Source: an uncultured Eubacteriales bacterium
GTDB taxonomy: Bacteria > Bacillota > Clostridia > Christensenellales > Aristaeellaceae
Direction: 5' to 3'
DNA: 53,269 bases
Assembly (NCBI GenBank): GCA_900315675.1
Contig: OMZY01000019.1
Coordinates: 1 to 53,269 of the forward strand
Of this stretch, positions 40,004 to 48,771 are shown piece by piece. The translations under genes and the position numbers were made by a program. Under the pieces are notes generated by a model. That model did not search any database. It was given only the letters and a program-made list of their open reading frames with translations, and was not told the origin of the DNA. Each line of letters starts with the position of its first letter. Position 1 is the first letter of the stretch.

Positions 40004-40037
40004 TATAAAAAGCGGGTCGGCTTTTCAGCCGGCCCGC
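40004..40037 (-). terminator. Terminator of the giant adhesin gene
   Basis: An 11-bp stem with one mismatch (GCGGGTCGGCT at 40012-40022 with AGCCGGCCCGC at 40027-40037), followed on the minus strand by TTTTTAT, 16 bases after the adhesin stop. Confidence 0.85.
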
Positions 40038-40052
40038 AAACCTTGGTTTTGA

Positions 40053-43000
40053 TTAGTCGAAGCAGTCACCAACATGGTTGATGATGGTTTCAAGTCCCAG
40101 AGGCGTCTTGTATTCCTCGAAGGTGACGGTTTCACCGGTTGTCTTCGGTTTCCTGCCGCCCGTCGGAGGAGTCTCAGGACGCTTCCAGAGGGTATTGGTG
40201 AAGGTCGTTGTGCTTCCTTCCGTTACCACACTGGTCAGACCGTAGTTGAGCACTTTCTGCTCTGTCCAGGTGTACGTCACAGGCTGTCCGTTCACCCTGA
40301 CCGGCAGATCGCTGATCGTCGCGGTCCAGTTGTTTCCTGCGCTCAGCAGAACTGTCATACCGTTGCTCAGCGTCATCACGATGCTTTCCGGTCTCAGCTT
40401 CTGGTCGTTGTTATTGTCGTCCCATACCTTCCGGACCGATACGCTGGTCAGTTCAGGCTTGTAGTTGTTCCGGATATTGAATCCATGAATCTCAGCCTCG
40501 TACCATTCAACCGGATCCTCGGTGATGGTGTACACAATCTTCTGCTTCTCGGCTGTCAGCCTCGGAAGTCCGGTGAACACCGTCTTCCAGCCATTCGATT
40601 CGGCCAGCTGCGCATTGGCGACTTCAACGCCGTCCGCCAGCAGTCTCACCGTAATGGCTCCGGGCCTGTTGCCGTCCTTGTTGTTATTGTCGTTCCAGGT
40701 CTTGGTGACCGGGATATCCATCGGACTGTCGTCCGGACCGAAGGGCTCCCAGGGTTCGATATCAAATTCCTTCTCAATGATCAGCTTGCCGGTTTCGAAG
40801 GTATTGGTAATCACATAACCCGTGGAGGCATTCCCTGTGGTCTTGGCGATGTAGCCTTCCGGTATATCGGTTTCTGCCACCGTGTACTTGATTTCTCTGG
40901 TCAGTCCGGTTACGGTGACGTTCTTCGCCAGCTTCGTCCAGCTGTAGCTCCAGTTGTTGGAAGCGTCCAGCGTTACGGCTTCGCCCGTCGCCTGTCCGTC
41001 GGCATACAGCTGCACCGTGATGCTCGCGGGCCGCTTGCCTGCCGCGTCATTACCGTCGATCCAGGCCTTACGCACCTTCACTTCGGTTTCTTCCGGACCG
41101 TGTGTATTCGTCAGGGTTGTCAGGATGCCGTTCGTCCTGCTGTCCGTCAGCGTGTAGCCGAGGACTGCCGGTTCGTTCCAGCTGTACTCAACCGCCTTGC
41201 CGCTCTTCATCTTCGGCAGGTTGTTGATCATAGCCGTCCAGTTGTTGGCAGCGTCCAGCATGGCGAACTGTCCGGTGCCTTCGCCGTCTGCCAGCAGTTC
41301 AATCCGCAGGGCCTGCGGCCGCAGACCGTCACGGTTCTCGTCATCCTTCCAGACCTTCTTCACAGCCGCGGATGTCAGTTCAGGCGTGTTCTTCACATTC
41401 GTTACCAGGCTGCCTGCGCCGGTATCTTCAGTGAATTCGATCTCGCCTGTGATCACGTTGCCGGTCAGCTTCGTCAGGATCGTGTTCCTGGCTTCGCCTT
41501 CCCAGACAACCGTATGATCCGCAGTCACCGTGAATTCGATCGGATCGATACCCTTATATCCTTCAGGCTTCATGGTTTCCGTCAGGATATAATCGCCGTC
41601 ATCCAGACCCTTGAAGGTGAACATGTCTCCGCTTTCAGCCTCGATGCAGCCAATAACTGTCTTCTTGTCGCCGGGCAGTTTCTTCTCCAGAGTGAAGGCT
41701 GCGCCTGCCAGAGGCTTACCGGTCTCATCCACCTTGTTCACATCCACCATGTAGGTGAAGGCGATGACCGAGTCTTCATCGGTTTCTTCGGTCTCTTCAC
41801 TGGGCTTGCCGTCCTGTTCAACGTTCGGGTTGCAGCTGTATTCCAGCTTGCCCGTGTTGACATTGCCTTCAGCGCCCAGGACCGCTTCATCGTTCAGGAC
41901 TGCGGTGAAGAGGACTTCGACAACTGCCTTGTTCAGGTCTGTGTCTGTAATCTTCTTTTCGCCGTCGCCCCAGGTCAGTGTCAGGTCGAAGCTGTGCTCG
42001 CCGGAAGTAAGTGTATACTCATCCGCTGCCACTTCATTGCCGTTCACTGTCACCTTGTCGATTCCGTTGAAGGTCAGGCCGTTGTCCATCGTATCGTGGA
42101 AGGTGATATGGTACTTCAGATAGTCGGTCACGTTATCCGCCAGGGTCGCCTGCAGTCTGTACGGTACAGCATCTCCGATGTCATAGTCGGCGCTGTCCTG
42201 CCAGTCGCTGGTCTCTCCTGTCGTGTCGTTCGTGTCCTTAATCTTCTTCTCAAACTCCGGCTTCTCAGCCAGCTTGTCTTCCAGCAGCAGCACACCGTCT
42301 TCACGTGCTTTCAGTCCGGTGCTCTTAACCGTACCGTTCCTGTCAACACTGAATGTGGCGTCTGCCGCGAAGGTGTAATCTTTCGGAACGATGGTCTCTG
42401 TCAGCGTGTACTCTTCATCGGTCTTCAGGTTCTCCACTTCATGGATCTTGCCTGTTTCGGAATCCCACTCGTCAATCACAGCGCCGGTCTGGTCCAGAAC
42501 CTGGAGATGCGCGCCGGTCAGTTCTGCGCCGGTTGCAGCATCTGTCTTCTGGATCCTGACGACTGTGTTGATGAAGGTGATACCCAGATCGCCGGTTGCC
42601 GGATCCGTAGTGATCGTACCTTCCTGATCATCTGTCAGCGTCACCGTGATTTCCTTGACAGCGCCGTCATAGATGACTGTCTTGTCAAGTTCGTCGCCTT
42701 CGGGCTTCACTTCGCTGATGGTGTAAGTGTACTTCCGTGTCTGGACCCAATCGCCGTTCACCTTCATATCGTCTTCGGTATAGGTGATCGGCTCGAACTC
42801 GACCTTTCCGTCAGCGTCGCAGGCCACAGTCTGCAGAACATTGCCGTTTTCATCCTTCAGTTCGAAGGAGAACTCGCCTTCTGTCAGATCACGTCCCATC
42901 ATGGTCTTCTTTGCGAAGAACTTGATTTCGCCGCGGGATTCGTAAGGATTCTTGATCTCAACATAGGCGTCGCTGCTGGAGTTGTCAACATACAGCGAGC

Positions 43001-46000
43001 CAATTCCGTCATCCTTGATCACAACGGTGAATACCTTCGGCTCGGTATCATAGGTCACGCCCTTGATATGGCCTTCGGTCTCGGTAACCGTGAACTTGAA
43101 GGTTCCGTACTTCGTGAAGACGATGTCACCGAAGCTTACGGTCTGATTGTTGATATTTGCCTTCTTGACCGTTTCGTCCGGCAGCACAGCGCCATCCGGA
43201 TTGCCTTCAACCTCAGCCAGCGTGAATTCGAACTCATCCTCGTCAGTCCACATACGGCCTGTCAGGATCTTCGTCGCTTCAATCGGCAGCCTGGTCGGCT
43301 TCACGGTGTATGTGTTCGTCAGAGTGGTAACTGTGCCTTCCTTGGCAGTGCCGGTCAGCGCATACCCTTCGGGCAGCCGATCTTCACTCCAGGTGTACTC
43401 AATTTCCTGACCGTGATCCCTGTACTTCGGCAGTTCCGTAATGGTTGCTGTCCATTTGTTTGCTTCATTCAGTTCAACGGTCTTGTCGGTTTCAACGCCG
43501 TCAGCCACCAGGGTCACGAGCAGGTTTTCAGGAATCTCCTTGATTTCCTTCTCGGTGAGATCCCAGACCTTCCTGACAGTCGCTTCGGTCTTTTCAGTCT
43601 CATGGCTGTTCGTCAGCGTGTAGGTGAAGGTGCCGTCAAGAGCTTTCTGGATATCGGCGGTATATTCATCAACCGCGTCCTCAGCAATCGTGTATTCGAT
43701 CACCTGGCCGTTGGCCTTCTTGTCCAGCTCATCCCAGCCGTCGCTCCAGTTGTTGGTGGAGCTCAGCTTGACGGTCTTGATGACATTGCCGTCCGCCAGC
43801 AGGTTCACCGTCACATCATCCGGACGATAGCCATCCTGGTCATCCTCGTCGTCCCAGACCTTCAGAACCTTCACCTCGGTCTTTTCGATCTTGTGCGTGT
43901 TCGTGACTGTGTAGGTGAATGTACCGTCTTCGGCCTGGGTGATGGATGCGTCATACTCGTTTACCTTGTCCTCGGTTACCGTGTAGACGATATCCTTGCC
44001 TTCGGCTTTCTTGTCCAGCTTCGTCCAATCGTAGTTCCAGCTGTTCTCCGCATTCAGCGTAATGGTGTCAATAACCTCGCCGTTTGCCAGCAGGTTGACT
44101 GTTACGTCATCCGGACGGTAACCATCCTGGTTGTCCTTGTCGTCCCAGACCTTCAGGACCTTCACTTCGGTCTCTTCAGTCGTATGGCTGTTGGTCACCG
44201 TGAAGGTGAAGGTTCCGTCTTCGGTCTTGGTAATGCTCGTGGTGTACTTATCTACCGCGTCCTCGGTCACCGTATATTCGATGTCCTTACCGCTGGCTTT
44301 CTTGGGCAGCTTCTGCCAGATGTTGCTCCATTCGTTCGCGGCATTCAACTTGACAGTGTCCTTGACCTCGCCGTTTGCCAGCAGGTTGACTGTTACGTCG
44401 TCCGGACGGTAGCCATCCTGGTTATTCGCGTCATTCCAGACCTTGCTGACCTTCACTTCGGTTTCTTCAGTCTTGTGGCTGTTCGTCACCGTGTAGGTAA
44501 AGGTTCCGTCTGTGGCCTTGGTAATGGCCGTGGTGTACTTCTCCACCGCAGCTTCGGTCACCGTGTATTCGATGTCCTGACCGCCGGCCTTCTTGTCCAG
44601 TTCGGTCCAGCTGTAGCTCCAGTTGTTCTCTTCGCTCAGCTTGACGGAGGCCTTATACGTGCCGTTGGCCAGCAGGTTGACTGTTACGTCGTCCGGACGG
44701 TAGCCATCCTGGTTGTCCTTGTCGTCCCAGACCTTCGTGACATTCACCACGGTCTTTTCAGTTTCGTGGCTGTTTGTCACCGTATAGTTGAAGCTGTTCT
44801 CATCGGCCCTGGTAATGGTCGTGGTGTACTTCTCCACCGCGTCCTCGGTCACCGTGTAGACGATGTCCTTGCCGGCGGCCTTCTTGTCCAGCTTCGTCCA
44901 GGTCTTGTTCCATTCGTTCTCCGCACTCAGCGTGACGGTGTCAATAACCTCGCCGTTCGCCAGCAGGTTGACCGTTACGTCGTCCGGACGGTAGCCATCC
45001 TGGTTGTTCTTATCGTCCCAAACCTTCAGGACATTCACTTCTGTCTCCTCGGTCGTATGGCTGTTCGTCAGCGTTGTGACGGTGCCTTCCGCCTTGGTGT
45101 TCGTCAGTGTATAGCCTTCGGGCAGGTCGGTTTCGGACCAGGTGTACTCAATTGCCTTGCCGTTCGCGTACTTCTGCAGGTGATCAACGGTCGCTGTCCA
45201 CTCGTTCGCCGCTCTCAGCGTGACGCTGTGTTCAGTTTCCTGTCCATCTGCCAGCAGTTTCACGGTCAGGCTTGTCGGCCGTACGCCGTCCTGGTTGTGC
45301 TTGTCGTCCCAGACCTTCTTCACAGAAGCTTCTGTTTCTTCATAGTCACGGGCGTTCGTAACGGTGTAGATCCATTCGGTTGCAGACTCTCTCTTCACAA
45401 CGGGTGCCTTATAGTTGGCCACCGGTGTTTCGGTTACGGTGTACTGGATCTCCTCACCCTTGCTGAACTTCTGCAGCTTCGTCCAGGTATACTTCCATTC
45501 ATTTTCAGCGTTCAGCTCAACTGCTTCGCCTTCGGCCTTGCCGTTCGCCAGAAGCTGTACCGTCACGCTGTTGGGACGGAAGCCTTCCTTGTTCTCGCTG
45601 TCAGCCCAGACCTTGCTGACCTTTACTTCGGTCTCCGCTGTCTTATGGCTGTTCGTCAGCGTAGTGACTGTGCCTTCCACCTTGTTGTTCGTCAGCGTAT
45701 AGCCCAGCGGCAGCGCTTCTTCACTCCAGCTGTAGACGATTTCCTTGCCTTCTTCGTACTTCTGGAGCTTATCCAGTTTGGCTGTCCAGTTGTTATCCGC
45801 GTTCAGGATAACGTCTTTACCGGTATCCATACCGTTGCCCAGCAGTTTCACTGTCAGGCTGGCCGGACGGATACCATCCTGGTTGTCCGTGTCATCCCAG
45901 ACCTTGATAACCGTAGCTTCGGTCTCTTCAACGTCACGGCTGTTCGTCACGCTGTACGCCCATTCAGTCTCAGACGTCTTCACGATGACCGGCTCCTTGT

Positions 46001-48305
46001 AATTCGTGAGCTGGTCTTCCGCAACCGTGTACTGAATTTCCTGACCATCAGCGTACTTGTTCAGGCCGGTCCAGGTATGCTTCCACTCATTGTCCGCATT
46101 CAGCGTCGCTGTGCCGGCTTCCTCGCCGTTCGCCAGCAGCTTCACTGTCACGTCGTCAGGACGGAAGCCTTCCGCGTTGTTGCTGTCATTCCAGATCTTT
46201 TCAACGCTGACCTCAGTCTTTTCGACTGTACGGCTGTTCTTCACTGTGTAGGTGAAGGTTCCGTCGGTAGCCTTGGTGATCAGGGTGGTGTACTTCTCTA
46301 CCGGATCTTCGGAGACCGTGTAGTTGATCGCCGCGCCGCCTTCGTACTTCTTCAGTCCAGTCCAGCTGTAGGTCCAGTTGTTGTCCTTGTTCAGCGTGAT
46401 GCTGTCACCGATCTTCTCGGTTCCCTTCATCAGGCTGACGGTAACGCTTGTCGGCCTGAAGCCTTCTTCGTTGTCGTTGTCGTCCCAGACCTTGGTAACC
46501 TTCACTTCGGTCTCTTCGTAGTCGCGGGCATTCGTTACAGTGTATGCCCATTCAGTCTCGGAGATCTTTTCAATGACAGGCGCCTTGTAGTTCTCAAGCT
46601 GTTCTTCGGCAACTGTGTAAGTGATTTCTTCGCCGTCGGCAAACTTGTTCAGGCCGGTCCAGGTATGCTTCCACTCATTGTCCGCGTTCAATGTCGCTTC
46701 GCCGGCTTCCTCGCCGTTCGCCAGCAGCTTCACTGTCACGTCATCAGGACGGAAGCCTTCCACATTGTTACTGTCAGACCAGATCTTCTCTACGCTGACC
46801 TCGGTCTTCTCGGTTGTACGGCTGTTCGTCACCGTATAGGTGAAGGTTCCGTCTGTAGCCTTCGTGATCTGCGTGCTGTAGTTTGCAACCGGATCTTCGG
46901 TGACTTTGTATTCGATCACCGTACCGTTCTCATACTTCTGCAGTTCAGTCCAGCTGTAGCTCCAGTTATTGTCCTTGTTCAGCGTGATGCTGTCACCGAT
47001 CTTCTCGGTTCCCTTCATCAGGTTGACAGTAACGCTTGTCGGCCTGAAGCCTTCTTCGTTGTCATTGTCGTCCCAGACCTTGGTCACCTTCACTTCGGTC
47101 TCTTCGTAGTCGCGGGCATTCGTTACAGTGTAAGCCCATGCGGTCTCAGACACCTTCTCGATCACAGGAGCCTTGTAGTTCTCGAGCTGGTCTTCAGCAA
47201 CCGTGTAAGTGATTTCCTTGCCGCCTTCGTACTTCGGCAGGCCGGTCCAGGTGTACTTCCACTCGTTGCTCTCGCTCAGTTCAGTTGTCTTGATTTCTGT
47301 ACCGTTCGCCAGCAGCTTCACTGTCACACTTGTCGGACGGAAGCCTTCCTTGTTACCGTTGTCAGCCCAGATCTTCTCGACGCTTACCTCGGTCTTCTCA
47401 GTATCGCGACTATTCGTCAGAGTGGTGATTGTACCGACCTTATCAGTGCTGGTCAGTTCGTAGCCTGCCGGCAAGCCCTCTTCGTCTTCGGTCCATGAGT
47501 AGTCAATTTCAACACCGTTAGCAAACTTCGGCAGATTCTTAATTGTCGCGGTCCAGCCATTCGCCTTATTCAGCGTGACTTCCATACCGTTGCTCAGCGT
47601 GACTTTCAGTTCGGTCGGACGCTTGCCATCCTGGTCATCCGCGTCGTTCCAGACCTTCTTCACGGTCGCTTCGGTCTCTTCTGTCTCATAGCTGTTCGTC
47701 AGCGTTGTAATCGTGCCGACCTTGTCGCTGCTGGTCAGCTCGTAGCCTTCCGGCAGTCCTTCTTCGTCTTCGCTCCAGGTGTAATCAATTTCAACACCGT
47801 TCGCAAACTTCGGCAGGTGTTCAATCTTCGCGGTCCAGCCATTCGCTTCGTTCAGCGTGACTTCCATACCGTTGCTCAGCGTGACTTTCAGTTCGGTCGG
47901 ACGCTTGCCATCCTGGTTTTCACTGTCGTCCCAAACCTTCAGCACGGTCGCTTCGGTCTCTTCAGTGTCATGGGTATTCGTCACGGTGTAGCTGAAGCTG
48001 TGCTCATCAGCCCTTACGATATTCGCGGTGTATTCATCCACCGGATCTTCAGTGACTGTGTAGTTGATGTCTGCACCGTCTGCCTTCTTAGGAAGGTTGG
48101 ACCACTTGTAGTACCAGTTGTTTTCCTCACTCAGCGTGACGGTAGCAATGTTCTTGCCGTCGGCCAGCAGGTTCACTATCACTTCTTCCGGACGGTAGCC
48201 ATCCTGGTCATCTGCGTCATCCCAGATCTTCTCGACATCTACGTCAACAGTCTCCAGCGTGTTCGTGATGCGGGTGCCTTCGATGACCTTTGCGAAGCCG
48301 GGCAC
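40053..48305 (-). CDS. Giant Cna_B/pilin-domain adhesin, C-terminal segment
   Basis: 2750 codons from the first start in this frame; the coding frame reaches back to about 48352. Seventeen Cna_B-type repeats (pattern KVWDDxxNQDGxRP...YTVTED, about 85-100 residues each) come first. Two Spy0128/FctA-like pilin domains follow (ATKILTGRMWTDEDEFEFTL; AKKTMMGRDLTEGEFSFEL), then SpaA-like domains (VRIQKTDAATGAELTGAHL; VNKVDETGKPLAGAAFTLEK) around an isopeptide-forming fimbrial domain. Four more Cna_B repeats precede the end. Lys/Glu pairs for internal isopeptide bonds are visible. There is no LPXTG or membrane anchor; the tail is TPLGLETIINHVGDCFD. Surface adhesion is inferred. The frame is offset from upstream segments. 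Confidence 0.8.
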   Translation of the reverse strand: MPGFAKVIEGTRITNTLETVDVDVEKIWDDADDQDGYRPEEVIVNLLADGKNIATVTLSEENNWYYKWSNLPKKADGADINYTVTEDPVDEYTANIVRADEHSFSYTVTNTHDTEETEATVLKVWDDSENQDGKRPTELKVTLSNGMEVTLNEANGWTAKIEHLPKFANGVEIDYTWSEDEEGLPEGYELTSSDKVGTITTLTNSYETEETEATVKKVWNDADDQDGKRPTELKVTLSNGMEVTLNKANGWTATIKNLPKFANGVEIDYSWTEDEEGLPAGYELTSTDKVGTITTLTNSRDTEKTEVSVEKIWADNGNKEGFRPTSVTVKLLANGTEIKTTELSESNEWKYTWTGLPKYEGGKEITYTVAEDQLENYKAPVIEKVSETAWAYTVTNARDYEETEVKVTKVWDDNDNEEGFRPTSVTVNLMKGTEKIGDSITLNKDNNWSYSWTELQKYENGTVIEYKVTEDPVANYSTQITKATDGTFTYTVTNSRTTEKTEVSVEKIWSDSNNVEGFRPDDVTVKLLANGEEAGEATLNADNEWKHTWTGLNKFADGEEITYTVAEEQLENYKAPVIEKISETEWAYTVTNARDYEETEVKVTKVWDDNDNEEGFRPTSVTVSLMKGTEKIGDSITLNKDNNWTYSWTGLKKYEGGAAINYTVSEDPVEKYTTLITKATDGTFTYTVKNSRTVEKTEVSVEKIWNDSNNAEGFRPDDVTVKLLANGEEAGTATLNADNEWKHTWTGLNKYADGQEIQYTVAEDQLTNYKEPVIVKTSETEWAYSVTNSRDVEETEATVIKVWDDTDNQDGIRPASLTVKLLGNGMDTGKDVILNADNNWTAKLDKLQKYEEGKEIVYSWSEEALPLGYTLTNNKVEGTVTTLTNSHKTAETEVKVSKVWADSENKEGFRPNSVTVQLLANGKAEGEAVELNAENEWKYTWTKLQKFSKGEEIQYTVTETPVANYKAPVVKRESATEWIYTVTNARDYEETEASVKKVWDDKHNQDGVRPTSLTVKLLADGQETEHSVTLRAANEWTATVDHLQKYANGKAIEYTWSETDLPEGYTLTNTKAEGTVTTLTNSHTTEETEVNVLKVWDDKNNQDGYRPDDVTVNLLANGEVIDTVTLSAENEWNKTWTKLDKKAAGKDIVYTVTEDAVEKYTTTITRADENSFNYTVTNSHETEKTVVNVTKVWDDKDNQDGYRPDDVTVNLLANGTYKASVKLSEENNWSYSWTELDKKAGGQDIEYTVTEAAVEKYTTAITKATDGTFTYTVTNSHKTEETEVKVSKVWNDANNQDGYRPDDVTVNLLANGEVKDTVKLNAANEWSNIWQKLPKKASGKDIEYTVTEDAVDKYTTSITKTEDGTFTFTVTNSHTTEETEVKVLKVWDDKDNQDGYRPDDVTVNLLANGEVIDTITLNAENSWNYDWTKLDKKAEGKDIVYTVTEDKVNEYDASITQAEDGTFTYTVTNTHKIEKTEVKVLKVWDDEDDQDGYRPDDVTVNLLADGNVIKTVKLSSTNNWSDGWDELDKKANGQVIEYTIAEDAVDEYTADIQKALDGTFTYTLTNSHETEKTEATVRKVWDLTEKEIKEIPENLLVTLVADGVETDKTVELNEANKWTATITELPKYRDHGQEIEYTWSEDRLPEGYALTGTAKEGTVTTLTNTYTVKPTRLPIEATKILTGRMWTDEDEFEFTLAEVEGNPDGAVLPDETVKKANINNQTVSFGDIVFTKYGTFKFTVTETEGHIKGVTYDTEPKVFTVVIKDDGIGSLYVDNSSSDAYVEIKNPYESRGEIKFFAKKTMMGRDLTEGEFSFELKDENGNVLQTVACDADGKVEFEPITYTEDDMKVNGDWVQTRKYTYTISEVKPEGDELDKTVIYDGAVKEITVTLTDDQEGTITTDPATGDLGITFINTVVRIQKTDAATGAELTGAHLQVLDQTGAVIDEWDSETGKIHEVENLKTDEEYTLTETIVPKDYTFAADATFSVDRNGTVKSTGLKAREDGVLLLEDKLAEKPEFEKKIKDTNDTTGETSDWQDSADYDIGDAVPYRLQATLADNVTDYLKYHITFHDTMDNGLTFNGIDKVTVNGNEVAADEYTLTSGEHSFDLTLTWGDGEKKITDTDLNKAVVEVLFTAVLNDEAVLGAEGNVNTGKLEYSCNPNVEQDGKPSEETEETDEDSVIAFTYMVDVNKVDETGKPLAGAAFTLEKKLPGDKKTVIGCIEAESGDMFTFKGLDDGDYILTETMKPEGYKGIDPIEFTVTADHTVVWEGEARNTILTKLTGNVITGEIEFTEDTGAGSLVTNVKNTPELTSAAVKKVWKDDENRDGLRPQALRIELLADGEGTGQFAMLDAANNWTAMINNLPKMKSGKAVEYSWNEPAVLGYTLTDSRTNGILTTLTNTHGPEETEVKVRKAWIDGNDAAGKRPASITVQLYADGQATGEAVTLDASNNWSYSWTKLAKNVTVTGLTREIKYTVAETDIPEGYIAKTTGNASTGYVITNTFETGKLIIEKEFDIEPWEPFGPDDSPMDIPVTKTWNDNNNKDGNRPGAITVRLLADGVEVANAQLAESNGWKTVFTGLPRLTAEKQKIVYTITEDPVEWYEAEIHGFNIRNNYKPELTSVSVRKVWDDNNNDQKLRPESIVMTLSNGMTVLLSAGNNWTATISDLPVRVNGQPVTYTWTEQKVLNYGLTSVVTEGSTTTFTNTLWKRPETPPTGGRKPKTTGETVTFEEYKTPLGLETIINHVGDCFD
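46200..47380 (-). repeat. 588-bp higher-order repeat of two Cna_B domains
   Basis: Blocks beginning GGCCTGAAGCCTTCTTCG at 46453 and 47041 are nearly identical and exactly 588 bases (196 codons, two domains) apart. This shows recent amplification by domain pairs. Confidence 0.7.
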
Positions 48306-48754
48306 AGCAACTTCTTCAACTGTGTAGTTGATTTCAGTCTTGCCGCTCCGGCCTTTACGGTCAGCGTGTCAACGATGCTCTCGCCGTCCTTGATGTAGAC
48401 CGTGATGCTCTCCGGCAGCAGGTCTTCGCTGTTACCCTTCAGGTTCCAGACCTTCTGGCCGCTTACGGTCGTTGTACCAGGCTTGTAAGTGTTGGTAATG
48501 GTGGTGCCGGTCACAACCTTATCGAATCCGGCCGGGACTTCTTCGTCCACGGTGTATTCGATTTCGGTCTCGCCGTCTGCTTCGTACTTCGGCAGGTCTC
48601 TGGACTCGAACTTCCAGCTCTTGTCCTCGCCCGCTGTTACGGTCAGCTCGTCAACTGTCGCTTCGCCGTTCTTGATCAGAACCTTGATGCTTTCGGGCAT
48701 CAGCTCTTCGCTGTAGCCCTTCATATCCCACTTCTTCTCGCCTTCGATCTTCAC
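48239..48754 (-). pseudogene. Giant adhesin, middle fragment between two frame breaks
   Basis: About 135 adhesin-like codons in a third frame: two Cna_B units of a different subtype (KKWDMKGYSEELMPESIKV and QKVWNLKGNSEDLLPESITV). The real adhesin match stops near 48350, after SIVDTLTVKAG; the last ~37 codons are out of frame. The second unit lacks the stretch corresponding to EDKSWKFESRDLPKYEAD of the first and jumps directly to GKTEINYTVEE in the next frame. This is either a true non-triplet deletion or an assembly collapse. Confidence 0.7.
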
Positions 48755-48771
48755 TCGCCTTCGATCTTCAC
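48738..48771 (-). repeat. Exact 17-bp tandem duplication causing a frameshift
   Basis: GTGAAGATCGAAGGCGA (minus strand) occurs twice in a row at 48755-48771 and 48738-48754. Removing one copy restores a continuous reading frame ...NTLETVKIEGEKKWD. With both copies a TGA stop is read directly after KIEGE. Confidence 0.95.

Noticed and set aside
40074-47498. A plus-strand open frame of 2474 codons opposite the adhesin gene
   Set aside because: It is a shadow of the biased codon use in the repetitive adhesin. Its translation is low-complexity, with repeated RRTVAILVVLVVPDL-type units mirroring the Cna_B repeats, and no ribosome site or known domain is visible.
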